64,000 bases of DNA from Hydractinia symbiolongicarpus (Eukaryota; Cnidaria; Hydrozoa; Anthoathecata; Hydractiniidae), in assembly GCF_029227915.1 (NCBI RefSeq), contig NC_079884.1, positions 21,204,001 to 21,268,000 of the forward strand. The letters run 5' to 3'. The position numbers were made by a program, and so were the translations under genes. Shown one piece after another: positions 37,801-49,723 of this stretch (within the stretch, counting starts at the first letter, position 1; each line of letters opens with the position of its first letter). Under the pieces are notes generated by a model, which was given only the letters and a program-made list of their open reading frames with translations, ran no database searches and was not told where the DNA came from.

Positions 37801-40086
37801 TTATTGTTTATAATTTTCAAAAAGGTTATGGTGCCTTTCGTGGATAAGATTTGATTTGTTGACAGATGAGGTGGAAATTATTTTTAGCACAATAATGATT
37901 TAGCGACAAATAATGTCATATATAGGTGAATCTTTTAAACACACGGCAGATAAACTATCTGCGAGCGTCACCAACATATTGTCGGACATAATGTAGTGGG
38001 TTCGTTTGTGGCTCCCTCCCTTTTTCGGGGCTGAAGATGGAATCCCGCCCGCTGTCAGCCAGTATATGTTAGTGATGCGCAAACTAGTTTTACTTCAATA
38101 TCAAAAATGGTATCATTAAGAAATAATTTCATTCGACTTTCGCTTATGTTAAATGTACCGTCCAAGACGGTACATTTAAGTACAAGCCGTGCTAACAGGT
38201 TTTTGGCGACGTCAGCGCATTAGACTGATAAGTTGACTCGGTCTTTTTTAGTTGAATTTTAAATTAGAATGCGAATTATGAAAAGTGTTGTTAAAAAAAA
38301 TTTTTTTGTTTAACTTTCTTTAGGCAAGACTATACTGACTTTACACGGTTTACAAGGTCGTCTTATACATGCTATAATTTTCTTTGCTTGTTTTGGTTTT
38401 AGATCGAGCTTCAAGCTGCCCTCATATCTAACCTTACAAAGAAAGTGGGAGAATTGACGCAGCAGATTTTAGATTTAACCAATGTCACACAACACCAGCA
38501 CACAAAAGTATGTCAAGATGTGTCAAATCTGTCTTTTTAAAAATGCCTTAAAGTACTTCAAGGCATTTTTAAATTTTTTTCTAGTAATTTGACCCCGCTT
38601 AACGCGAAATCTCTTTCCATAACACACATATCCTATTTTTTAAAAAAGAATATTCTTCAGTGTTTTGAAAATTTTTCTCCAACGAAATGAATGCAACGGA
38701 TCCGCGAAAATCTATTCCCGAGAGTTAACTGTTAAAGCATATGGTTAAAGTTACAAAAAATTTGTGATTTTGGCAGCGCAAAAGTTTTTATGGTGATCCA
38801 AAAGTTTTTATGGCGATCCAAAAAGACACTCTCATGATTTAATTTTAATTTTGTTAAAAATATAGCCATTCTGTGTGTTATTAGAGTTGATATATTTCAT
38901 TAATTGACTTGATTGAGTGTCTGTCACATAACTTACTTTTCGATAGCACATTAGCTGTTTTTTTATTTAGCTCTCAGAGACTCAATTTACTTGGATGTTT
39001 TTGGAAATTGTAATAATGTTAATGGTTGTATTATTGTGTCGTCGCGCGCCTGCTCAAGAACGTGTGGAGGAGAACAGAAGAAGATACAGTGAACCGGCGA
39101 TGAATTACAAGCACACAAATGGTGAGCTGGTGTTGCTTACGTTGAAATTTGTCCGTCCTTTAAGTTTTATTGTTAGATGTTCATGTAATATAATATGCCT
39201 CGCGCAAACGTGTTCTGAAGTCTGGTTTAGTTTGGCATTTTTTAATAAACAAAATGTTTACGGTAACAATGTCTATATATTTTTCCGTGTTAGGCACGTT
39301 GAAACGACCCTACCTTTCGTCCTCCACTGGAAGCATTGCAATGAATGGAACCGTCCCCCATGTAAACACACAACAGTCCAGTCCCACCCATGTTTTAAGC
39401 ACTTGCAATGGTACAGTTAATTGTCCAAGTAAAAGAAAAAGACGAAAAAAAAGTCGTGGTTTAGACAAACAAATTTTTAGCCAAGACGAAGAAGCCAAAG
39501 TGTCGAAATCAGCTGGCCTATTATTTTCTGCAGGAAATAAATTGATCAGTGGTATTACAGGTGAGGTTCTTAGAAATATATTGCCCCAAAAGTTACTCTG
39601 GTCAAAAATGCCTAAACTGCTTTTTTCCAATAGCTAAATGTTTTTTATCTGATGTTTTACACGATATTCTAAGGATATATGCCAAATTTCATCTTAATTG
39701 TAATTTGTTTAATGTATCAGCTAGCTAAAGTGACTGTACTATACTGTACTATATTCACAAAGTAATTTGTCATCCTCATTTCAGGAGCTTTCTGTATGCA
39801 TAAAGTACCTTCAGAAAAGCCTTCATTGCAAGCAAGCGCATTGTTAGATGGCATTCCTACTCAAAACGGTTCTAAGCCTTTCACTAAATCCGAAAATCAC
39901 GTCGACTGTGGTTCCAAATCCTTCGCCAAATCCAAAAGTTTCGATCTCCACACGATTGAAGAGATCGATATGCATGGAAACCTTTCTCGATTTTACAGTT
40001 CAGATATTTTGAACATAAAGAGCAAGAAAAACAGCCGAAATAAAGTTCATAAATCTGGTATCGGGAGGTTTGGGTCATTAAATTAA
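31812..40086 (+). CDS. SUCO: SUN domain-containing ossification factor (SUCO/SLP1 family), 10 exons
   Basis: Exons: 31812-31879, 32678-32762, 33213-33562, 34406-35237, 35750-37437, 37664-37751, 38403-38507, 38971-39121, 39294-39560, 39785-40086. All introns are GT-AG; phases close to 1311 residues (human SUCO is about 1254). Residues 1-22 are a signal peptide (VVFSWTVFIVCMSSWIG). An acidic low-complexity region follows, then the SUN-like domain at ~330-470: NYASLECGAKVISANEEA, DKDAYMLNPC, WFIVELCERIELHSID, FEMFSSTPESF, FYAKYIK and HYCPLSLLRVFG. Residues ~480-1000 are Ser/Thr-rich with no clear domain. A coiled coil (KVKALQANLTMSMMYLEEMS onward, ~985-1075) precedes a transmembrane helix (WMFLEIVIMLMVVLLC, ~1080-1095) and a basic cytosolic tail. 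This architecture matches SUCO/OPT and yeast SLP1, ER type I membrane glycoproteins linked to folding or stability of ER client proteins. The exon 1 start is supported by the signal peptide and phase. It is in the same orientation as ABCF1, 8.3 kb downstream. Confidence 0.95.
32231..32600. repeat. Possible decayed pogo-like MITE in SUCO intron 1
   Basis: Begins with CAGTCGAACCTGTTTACGA, a pogo-like terminal motif. Near 32553-32592 it contains GCAGTAGAGAGGTGTTTGTC and TTATAAAAGTGTCCAGGGAG, phrases resembling internal repeats of such MITEs. A clean right terminal repeat was not found, so this is tentative. Confidence 0.35.
38149..38179. repeat. Perfect 14-bp hairpin in SUCO intron 7
   Basis: TTAAATGTACCGTC, then CAA, then the exact reverse complement. 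The intron sequence around it (37920-38240) is less AT-rich than its surroundings and may be an old insertion. No transposon family is recognised. Confidence 0.8.
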
Positions 40087-42216
40087 ATATAGATCGTTAA
40101 ATACTGGTTAAGTAAAGGTTTAAAAGAGGTTTACAAGAATCGAAAGGGTCGCGGTTAATGTCGTATGTAGGCACGAGAGTTATTTTTATTATTAGAAATA
40201 TTGTTAGCAACATTTGAGTAGCCGTTTTTAGATTTTTGAGAATTAATATTTATTTGTGGTGGTTCATTGAAAATTATTTATCGTTTTTTGTTTCTTTCTG
40301 GCGTGTTTCGTAGCACTGTTATTCAATGTTGTGAATCGTGTTTGGACTTTGTAATGCATTGCGACACATTCGTCTACAGGTCTGCTAAAGTTTGCAAAAT
40401 TAAAATTCCATAACATTTTGTTTTGGGTTTTTTGTAACCATCAAGATCTGTTTTCAACTCTGAAAATAATTCACATTTTCCCACAAAGTTAACATTCTAT
40501 ATATTTGGAATTATTTGAAGAAATTTTTGCACGATAATGTTTCGCAGTTTTAGTGAACGTTTTTCGTAATTTTTCATGTGTAAGCATTTTGAGCCAACAT
40601 TTGATAGTTCTTTTTTAGTAAGTTGCAAAATCCTGCACTATTTCACATATCGGAATTTCTACTTTTATATATTTCTTAACATTGTACATCATTTCTAATT
40701 TCTTAATTTCACATAGATGTACTACTTGTTAGACTTTTGCAAGTTTTCTTTTTTCATCAGAGCATTGAACGAAAAGATTAAAATTTTTCCTGTCATTAAT
40801 TTAATGTTGTTAACTTTATTTTTGTTTCTTGAAGGAGTTTAACCTTACTGTGAGAAAGAAAGGCGAATTAAAACCACGTGTTGTTTTTTTATTTAAATTT
40901 CGTAACCAAGCTCGCGATAAAGTTTTATTTACAGAATTTTAGTCACGACAAAAACTTTATTCTGTTGTACTCGTAAAGTACTCATCAATTTTTAAAAGTC
41001 TCCTTAACCCTTTACTTGCTGTGGTAGCCATATGGCAACCGCTGGTGTTGTGGGAGGTGGAGCCCCCTGTCGTGTTTACAAGTGGAAGGAACGCAGCGTT
41101 GTGTCCGCAACATGGAAGAGTATAGAACTGGATTTTGAAAGGTGGGTTAATTTTATCTATAAACGTCCTGTCAAGGAGCAGCAAAATTAGATTAAATTTC
41201 AAAATATTTTTTAAAATTACAACCAATAAAGGCGTAAAAAGTTTTTAATCTCCCCCAAAAGTAGCTTTAGTAGAAATGTATCCTTGAATCTTAAATTTTT
41301 CGTAGTGAAGTTAGTGTAAAATTATATGGTAAGGTTTTAAATTGCATTTTATAGATGACTTTCCAATGTTATTAAAGTTTACAGAATGTGTACATGCGCA
41401 CACATTCTTGTATGTAAAAAAGCAGGACCATGCGGAGTAAAATAGGTATTGAAATTCGTCAACAGGGATTGAAATTAATTTTATTTATATTATTAAATAT
41501 TTATATTCTCTCTTAAAAATTCGCCACGTTTAAGTGAAGATGGCGTTTTTAAAATGCAACGCAAAATTAAAACATGACGTAAAGTGGTTTGCTGGAGACA
41601 ACGTTAGTTTGTGTTTTCGTAAATATCTTGGAAAATCTCATTTCCTTTTTTGTTGTTGTTGATAATTTCATAATCTCAAGACTTTGATTTTGTCTTTGTA
41701 AAAAAGTTCCAAACCCTGCACTCCTCCTTCGATGTTGTTCCGAAAGCACTAAGTACCCTCCAGATTTATCTCAAAGAGTTCTGCGAATGTTATTGATTGG
41801 TATTCTTGCGTTTTTAATTTATGTTTAATTCAAAATTTTGTCAATAATTTTGCAGCTTTGGAATCTGTGTTGGTTAATGTTCCCCCTACTGTTTTTAAAA
41901 AAAGAAATTTATCTGAGGATGTATGATAAAAGATTAAGGCGGAATTTTATTGATACGAAAAAATATTTTAAATTTTTTATTTGGAAAACACGTGGGAGGT
42001 GAGACACAAAATTTAGACAAAACAAAATTATTTTTCTCTTTTTGTTATTGCGTCAATATCGAGTTGTTTTTGAAAAATGGGAGGATAGTCATGAAAAACA
42101 TTTTTGTTAGGAAAAAAAACGCCTGAAATCAATTTTATTTCCACCTTAAATGTAGTAATCGGTGCCATAACATTTTTTCAAGATATAATTTGAAAGATAG
42201 TAATCTTTTTGAATTT
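40087..42216. other. Intergenic downstream of SUCO
   Basis: The first several hundred bases should be the SUCO 3' UTR. The only poly(A)-like hexamer noticed is ATTAAA near 40778. The stretch 40990-41110 is less AT-rich but shows no recognisable coding content. No gene is supported here. Confidence 0.4.
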
Positions 42217-42608
42217 TTATAAAAGTGACAAAAAGGAAAACTTTTCCAAAGATTAAAAGAATATCAAGGAAATAACCATCCTCCGATTTTTTTTAAACAA
42301 AAGCGAACAAGGAAATACATAGGTTGCTTTCTTGTTAAAACCATTTGAAACACCTCCCCGTTCTTCTCTATAAAAATCTTATCTAAAATTAGATTGTTTT
42401 AACAACATTTTTTTTAAATCTCCTAAATTTTTGTTTTAGTAAATTTACAGACTTTAGATGAAAACATGCAACAAACCGTACAGTTTTAACAGGAAAGCAA
42501 CCTCTGTTTTTCCTTGTTCGCTTTTGTTTAAAAAAAAATCGGAGGATAGTTATTTCCTTGTTATTCTTTTAATCTTTGGAAAAGTTTTCCTTTTCGTCAC
42601 TTTTATAA
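42217..42608. mobile_element. Foldback/MITE with ~125-bp terminal inverted repeats
   Basis: The left arm 42217-42341 and right arm 42483-42608 are reverse complements over ~125 bp with only a few mismatches (roughly 95% identity by eye), separated by a 141-bp loop. Ends are TTATAAAAGTGAC and GTCACTTTTATAA. No coding sequence lies inside. The target duplication is unclear; T-rich flanks hide it. Near-identical arms suggest recent insertion or gene conversion. A transcript through it would form a long hairpin. Confidence 0.85.
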
Positions 42609-43023
42609 TTATTTCACGGCTAAAACTTGTATAACCTGTTAAAAAAGTTAGTTAGCTAATTTCTAAATCTTAATTAATAGGCTGGCCAGCCAAATTTGAT
42701 CTATAAAAATTTTTATCTCATCATGAAATTATAGCTACCTGCTATAGCTAGCTATTTGTTAAAAAACTATCTGTAATGGGAGAAAATTATCATGCATTAA
42801 GCATTTATATCCATTATATTCTTAGGTGACTAACCAGCTTGTTCGGTGAGCCAAATTACTAATATTTTTTTTACAAAATCACATTTCTGTCCACTTAAGG
42901 GTAAGAAAGCTCATTAAGACATTTAAAAAATAAACAACAAATTAGAATGCTTTCTCTTGTTTGGTATTTTAGCATGCAGAGTGTGTAATTAAAATTAATA
43001 TCATTTACTATCCTCGCTTACAA

Positions 43024-43280
43024 CCCAACTTACAGTGCATACTGTCCCAATTTACAGTGCATACTGTCCCAATTTAAAGTGCATACTGTCCAAATTTACA
43101 GTGCATACTGACCCAACTTACAGTGCATACTGACCCAACTTACAGTGCATACTGTCCCAATTTAAAGTGCATACTGTCCAAATTTACAGTGCATACTGAC
43201 CCAACTTACAGTGTATACTGTCCCAATTTACAGTGCATACTGTCCCAATTTACAGTGCATATTGTCCCAATTCACAGTGC
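43024..43280. repeat. 22-bp minisatellite, 12 copies
   Basis: Twelve copies of a ~22-bp unit, TACAGTGCATACTGTCCCAA plus TT, occur in direct tandem with small variants (AAAGTGCAT, ACTGACCCAACT). Two variants alternate in blocks, and a longer phrase of about five units is repeated, indicating a higher-order duplication. Each unit holds a short dyad, CAGTGCATACTG. There are no spacers, so it is not a CRISPR-like array. Confidence 0.92.
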
Positions 43281-46200
43281 ACGCCGTGTGAGGTTTTCTT
43301 TAGTTTTTATATTCGCTTCTCTTAGTTCCCAGTTCTTCTCACCTTTTTCACGCCTTCGACCTTCTTGTAGCAGTTCGTTTTTAACTCTTATCGCAATCAG
43401 TCGTCTTAATTGACAATGCATTGATAGTGCATGTATTATTATTGTCATTCTTAATGACGTAAAACCCTCTTGTCGTAAAAGATTTAAAATAATTTAAAGA
43501 CTTACTTGTCAGAGCAATATGTGCTTTTTAATAACATCACAAAATTTCGGTTGAATCTTTCTTTTTTGTTAGTTTTTAGGAATCTACTTCACAAAATTAA
43601 AATCGTGTGTTGACTTCCCCAGTTAGGCTAATTCGCCGATAGAAATTTTTAGACTTAATCACACGTTTTTCTTCTAAAATTTGCATAACTTTTAGAACAA
43701 GAAGAGTCTCGAAAGCTATTGTTGATTTTATTATCTTTGTTTTTGTTGTTTTCTTGTTGTTGTTTTTCCGCACTTCAGACTTCACATTGACAATGTTCAA
43801 ATCCGAGTTTGTCATAGTCATATGTATTTGAGTTCTAATGTATTAACTAACCCTAATCTTAACTAACCCCAATGTTACTTCACCACCTCTAATAAACAAA
43901 GACACGGTTAAACTTTAATAATTAATAAAACGTAAAGCCATCTGCTAATTTTGTTAATCCAGTTAGCAGAAAGTTTTGAACAACTTGAATCTTATTTAGC
44001 AAGTTTATTAAACATGTTTAGTGTTAATTAGTGTAAGAAATTTACACCTATTGTAACTGTCGCTACGTTTTAATTCAATTCAATTCAATTATCACTCTAT
44101 TTCTCACAGAACAATAAGCATACGAGGAGTTACGCCTGTTTTTATTTCGTGTTCGCAGGTGAATAAAAACAATGCTAGAACTAGTACTACGCATTTAAAA
44201 GCTACATGAAGCGTCAATTCTTTAACTAAAATAAAGTGATTCATAAAAAGAAGACAACAGAGTTTCTAAACACAGCAAAAGTTTCTAAAACTTTCCTTGT
44301 TCTAAAAGTTAAAAATTAAGTACGACAAAAATGCAAAAACACGTAAAATTTGTCTTCCCAAGTGGAAAACGAACAAGCGACAAGTAAGCAACAGTTAAGC
44401 CTGTAACAAAAATAGAAACTCGAACCACATTAGGCCTCAGGTTACCCAGTTAAGATTTTGTGTTGCTGATAAACATTTATTTTCTTGTTAATCGAAGTAT
44501 TAAGAACACGCTTTATGCAATAAATAGGAAAGCATCCCGACAAGATACACGTCTTTACTTGTCCCACCTTTTTTCACCAGAAGAAAATTTACCCGTTTAT
44601 TGTAGACGTACTTCAAACGGTCATAACATATTGATCAAGAGTACTGAAAGGAAGGTCTGAACAAAAAAATTGTTCGCTTATCATCTCATACCAATTTTAT
44701 CATCTAAGTCCAAGCGTAAAGAAATAAAAACTTGGTTTTGGTGTCAATCTTCATAAACATGACTTTTGATTTAGTTGGCGAGCAAGGGTTACTTATATTT
44801 TACAGTCAGGCACACTTTTAGCATTCCGTTATACAACCTGAGTCAAAAAAACTGAACAAAGCTGGCTCACCACGAACGATGGAGCGTATTTATTTTAGGA
44901 AAATTTTAGGAACATATTTTAATTGAAATAAAGTAAGAAATTTTAACAAAATGTTGCATTTATGCTTTAAATCTGAGTTGTTATGTGGGTTTTCACTTCA
45001 GTTTAAATAAATTTAAATAAACAAAACAAACTACTCAATACGAAGATACAACTTTTGGATTTTCTTGCAGATGGAATGACGTCAGAAGATTAAGCTTCTC
45101 AACTGCATTGTAAAATTTTGATCACTTAAAAAAATTTTGATTACTTCACCTGTTTGGTTCGTGGTTTTTACAACAATAACAGTGTTTAAAATAATTCATT
45201 TGCATTTGTGATAGAAAAAGGGTTGAAAGTTAACAGAAATCTAGAAAAATATTTCGGCCCATGGTCTTTTTTAAATATATCTATTATCAAAATTATATAA
45301 CGTCATATTGTGCTATTTTAGGCAAGCTTTCATAAGGGATAAAATTGTTTATAGCAACCAGTGGTTATGAGTATAAGTCTTTGATTCAAATTTATCTTGG
45401 CAAAAGATTCCTATCAATGAAGTAAACCACACCCACATATTCCATTAAAATATTAAATAGTAATGATCAATTTGCGTCATGCGCAACGACTTTAATAAGA
45501 ATCTCTCCAAAGTTTAATTAATTTGTTTGAAGAAAATTGTTGAGTGGGTTACAGCAGAAAAATTTTCTTCACGAAAAAGGTGCTTCTTTTAAGTATGTTC
45601 ATACCATACTTTGTTAAAGAATTACATTTTTTATCTACAGTACCTTATAGAAACCTACGCATGAGTCTAGAACGATTAAATTTAGAGGAGTTATATGAGT
45701 GGGTGAGGGTGGAAGCTAAAACTGGCGCCCACTATTATCTTAAGGTCTGACTCTCCCAGAAATGTCTTCAACTCGCTGTAGGGAAGTATCTTTATAATTA
45801 ATGCATATTTCACCAATATCGTGCTAACAGTACATAAAGAATCAAATTAGTTAAAAATTGGTCGAGCCCTAGCATAAATCTACCCAAAGATTTATTTGGA
45901 AATGTGAGGTTAATGATTCATAAGATAACATTAGATGCATAATACTTTTTTGCTCAGCCTTTAATGGTGTAGAATAGTCATGGGGATGAGGTTGATCAAC
46001 ACACAACATGTGGAATGAAGTGTAATTGCACGGTAATGAAGCATTTGATAACCTAACGGGATATCTAACTACCAACATGTTCTTTCTCAGCAAAAACATA
46101 CGAATATGTTTCTTCTCATTGTTTCATTTTCTTTTTTATTGCAGCGTATACGATTACACCAATTACGGAAAGTTGTTTTTAGGGAAAAACAGATGAGGTT

Positions 46201-47116
46201 AAGTGGTTTAATTATATATCTAGAATTGGAAATACTTATTGATAGATATTTCAAGTAGAAGTGCTTTCGTCGGAATTTTTCTTTATCGTGTTTTTTCTTC
46301 ACCTGAATTTCAATTGTATCAACACGCCGATAAAACACAGCTGTGTTTTGCACACAAACGAGAGAAAACAACAACATAGGGAATCTTATCACCAATAAAC
46401 ACAAAACTTTTCTATACAATCTGTTGGAAAAGTTGTCTGATTTTTCTGCCAAATATTGTCTTTGTGTATTAAGAGCTTCCTTTACAAGTGTCACGGTACT
46501 AGTATGGATTTAAATATGCCTTTAAAAGGACTTATAAGTATATGAGGGAAGGAAGCTAACACTATCAATCATATTTCGAAATACAAAATAATTGAAATGT
46601 TACCAGCCGTTAATAATTACGAACTTACTTTTCTGTAACAAAAATGTCTAAAGTTCTTTTATAAAACAATTTTTCCTCAAGGACTTATATTGAGCATTTA
46701 GAATTATGAAAAAAAATTATAATTTTTACACTCCTTCGCAGAAGCTGCACAAGGCTACTATTTTATTTGTCGAGATAAATTAATAACCTAAATAATGCCA
46801 GTCTTCGAAAAGTCCTCCCCCTATGAATATCCAGTCTCAACATTTGACAAACGAAAAAGTCAAGTTTGGAAAAAGAAAAAAAAAAGCTTAATTATAAATA
46901 CTAATAACAATAACGACAAAACAACAAAAGTAAGATTAGATCTAATCTGAGATAACAAAAAAAATTTTTTGACATGAACAGCTGAAGAGAATAAAAACGT
47001 ACATTCTTTTTATTACAATATTCTTCTTTCTTATACATATATATTAATATCATTCAGTTAATGTTTCTCAGTGTAGATTTTTTTACTTCGCTTCAGGGCA
47101 GGACTTTGAGTTGAAC
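43281..47116. other. Intergenic upstream of GPCR gene 1
   Basis: AT-rich, with no gene supported. There is a short (AATTC)n run near 44072-44088. A minus-strand frame of about 135 codons at 46494-46087 lacks an ATG start and any recognisable domain. A 3' splice-acceptor-like TTTTTTTACTTCGCTTCAG ends at 47096, 20 nt before the receptor ATG. Confidence 0.45.
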
Positions 47117-48418
47117 ATGGTAGCTGTACTTAGAGGAACCATCTTTGTACTGGCATTTTTACTCGTTGTAAAGCAGAGTCATCACACGTCCACAAAAAAT
47201 AATACTCAGTTAAACGAGACGAGAACAAAAACAGACACAAAGCGTTTATCCATTAGAGATCGGTTTTGCAATGCACAAGACGGTCCTAACAAGTATAATA
47301 TGGCTGCATTTGTCTCATTGATGGTTTTTATACCAGTCACAATCTTTGGAAATGTCCTTGTTTGTGGTGTCATTCTTTTATCTCCTGTCTTGTTAAAGCA
47401 AACGACATTTATGTTTCTACTCTCTCTCGCCATCGCTGACACATTAATTGGCGCTGTATCCATGCCCCTTAAAGCAAAAATGAGCTGGGACAACAACTTT
47501 TTCTGCCTTCCTACCTTCATGTGTTGGTTCACCATATTGGAAGAAACAATGTTGTCGCTTTTATCTCTTAGCCACCTGTTCGTCATCGCAGTTGATCGAT
47601 ACCTTTCGTTAAAATACGTTTATCAATATAATGTGATTATGACCCGAAAGAGAATTTCCATAGCTATAGTTTTTACTTGGATTTTTGCCTTTGTTGTATG
47701 CCTTCTTCAAATATTTAAATGGGAGCAACCAAGTGGGGTTAGTATAGAACATCAATACGAAGCCATTTGTGCAATCAAAAACTATAATTACTTCACAACA
47801 CTGTATACATTGTTTTTTTTTCTTCCAACTTTAGTCATGCTATATGCATATGTATACATATACAAAACAGCTGTCCGTCATATAAAGGAAATTGCAAGGA
47901 TAAATGTACAGGATTCAAGAAGAACCAAAGAGGTACGCCGCAAGAAACAAGAATTTCGAACAATGATTTCAGTTATTATCGTGTTCATCGTGTTTTTTAT
48001 TTGTTGGTTTCCTTGTGTCATTTTCTACATAGTCATAAATTACATCGAGCCAGAGTTTTGGATTAGATCTAGAGAAGAAATGTGGTTCAGGACGTTATAT
48101 TTCGTTTTAGTTACATTTCTGCCACCTTTAAATTCGACGACGAATCCTTTTATTTATGTTATTATAAACAAACAATTCCGCAGGTCCTTTATGCAGATCG
48201 TCTTAAAACTGACTGGTCGAAATTCACCACATATTATTAATAACTCAAGTTTTATTTCAAAGACAAGCTTCAATGGTAAGAGCAAAAGTACTATAAGACA
48301 TCACACTATATCATCAACAAATTTGGTCCTACCTCAAATTATGGTGAGTAATGGTGAAATGTGTCAAAGTGATGGCTCCACCCCATGTAGTGAACAAGCA
48401 AATTCCACAAACTTTTAG
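47117..48418 (+). CDS. Rhodopsin-like (class A) GPCR 1, adenosine-receptor-like, intronless
   Basis: 433 residues from the ATG at 47117. It begins with a likely signal peptide (LRGTIFVLAFLLVV), unusual for short-N-terminus class A receptors, then a ~35-residue ectodomain with sequons at N28 and N33. Seven hydrophobic segments carry the class hallmarks: GNVLV in TM1 (N79), LAIAD in TM2 (D108), C130 in extracellular loop 1/TM3 with a partner at C218, DRY at 160-162 (AVDRYLSLKY), CWFP in TM6 (296-299), and NPFIY in TM7 (343-347). A basic third intracellular loop and a C-terminal tail of ~80 residues complete it. The sequence around DRY and TM7 is most like adenosine or other amine-type receptors, but the ligand cannot be told. 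It is paralogous to the gene at 54963 (shared CLPTFMCWFTIL, VMTRKRI-type loop, NPFIYVI). A candidate poly(A) signal AATAAA lies near 48762. Confidence 0.93.
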   Translation: MVAVLRGTIFVLAFLLVVKQSHHTSTKNNTQLNETRTKTDTKRLSIRDRFCNAQDGPNKYNMAAFVSLMVFIPVTIFGNVLVCGVILLSPVLLKQTTFMFLLSLAIADTLIGAVSMPLKAKMSWDNNFFCLPTFMCWFTILEETMLSLLSLSHLFVIAVDRYLSLKYVYQYNVIMTRKRISIAIVFTWIFAFVVCLLQIFKWEQPSGVSIEHQYEAICAIKNYNYFTTLYTLFFFLPTLVMLYAYVYIYKTAVRHIKEIARINVQDSRRTKEVRRKKQEFRTMISVIIVFIVFFICWFPCVIFYIVINYIEPEFWIRSREEMWFRTLYFVLVTFLPPLNSTTNPFIYVIINKQFRRSFMQIVLKLTGRNSPHIINNSSFISKTSFNGKSKSTIRHHTISSTNLVLPQIMVSNGEMCQSDGSTPCSEQANSTNF

Positions 48419-49723
48419 GAATTATCTTATATTTTCTAACTATTTAATTTAGCAACACGGGATTTGAAATATTTTTTAGGTAAGTAGAATTACTACTCGT
48501 CAATCACTTTGAATTTCGCAGCGCAAATTTTGTGAGCTCTGAGTGAAGAATTTTTAAGGAGGTGATAAAAATTAAGCTGATGAGAAAATTCAGGTCTACA
48601 TAATATGAGCTCTTTTAAGTTTTGTGATTTAGAAAATTGTTAAAAAAACTACATAATCACAGGCAGAGAAGGAACAGATGATAAATTATCAAGAAAACTT
48701 TCGTCTGTCCTCAATATCGCTAAAGAAAATTTGGACCAACCAAAAAACCTTCTTAGACCAATAAATAAATATTTAACCTTCAAATATTTCGCAAATCAAC
48801 AGAATTAATTTTAGTAACCAGGCACTTAAAATCGCAAATCTATTAAAGAATCCGTAAAATATTTTTGTTCAATAACTTAACGGAAACAAATTTGCTACAG
48901 TCAGTTTCAATAATGAGAATTTTTTTCCGATATGTGTTCCTTTGTAAATCATTTTTGTATATTTATTTATTCATTTATTTACTTGTATTCATTTTATTCC
49001 TGTGTTTGAAATTTGTACATAATATAAACTTATGCATGTAATACATTCATATTTCAGTTCAATGTTCTAAGCTTAAATATACTCTAAAGATGGGCAATAG
49101 GGAAAAATGACTACTTTATAGACAGAAACTTTTGCAAGTTCGTGATTTTGGGCTTAATTGGGAGAGCTAATTCTCTTAAAATATATTAAAATATATTAAA
49201 ATTTCTTGCATAACTTTATCTTCAATTTTTCTTTATATTACTTTCTCCCTTAGTGTTGAGATACGCACAAAATCAATGTTGGAAATTTGATAAGCTATAT
49301 ATTTTTACATATAGTTCCCTTTATTTCTTGAAATTGCGACATTCAAGTTTTCTTCACATCAACATTAAGGAATCAGAATCGAAAAGAAGAATGTTTTATA
49401 TATAGGCAACAGTACACAGAAGCCTTTTCAGTGTGCGGTGATCAATTTTATTTGTCAAAGGGGTTTTTAGAAAAATTTTCATTTAGTGTTTTGAATTTCT
49501 AAATAGGAATACATGGATTGTTTTGAAATTAATTTTGGCATTCTATTACAGTTTGACGTTTTTCTGAGACCCACCTAATTTAATTTTCGCCTGTCTGACA
49601 GAAATCAAATTGCATATATTTTCTAGAAAGGAAGGAAACCCATTTTTTTGTCATCATTAAAACCCTAGAACTACTCAAATTAGAAATAAGATTTTCCGAA
49701 TTCAAATTTTCAGTGATATGACA
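48419..49723. other. Intergenic and 3' UTR between GPCR 1 and the Helitron
   Basis: AT-rich. It probably includes the GPCR 1 3' UTR, with AATAAA near 48762. A short direct repeat of AAAATATATT lies near 49178-49200. No gene is seen. Confidence 0.45.

Noticed and set aside
40957-41226. 89-codon minus-strand open frame with Cys/His-Thr/Ser stretch
   Set aside because: No recognisable domain or repeat partner; not enough to call a gene.
43024-43280. Regular short repeats resembling a CRISPR array
   Set aside because: Units are contiguous without unique spacers, and the DNA is eukaryotic.
43123-43413. Open frame with repeated Tyr/Cys/Pro pattern
   Set aside because: Translation of the 22-bp minisatellite; the period is not a multiple of three and there is no conserved protein.
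46087-46494. 135-codon minus-strand open frame
   Set aside because: No ATG start, AT-rich composition, no domain and no splice support; likely chance in the GPCR 1 upstream region.
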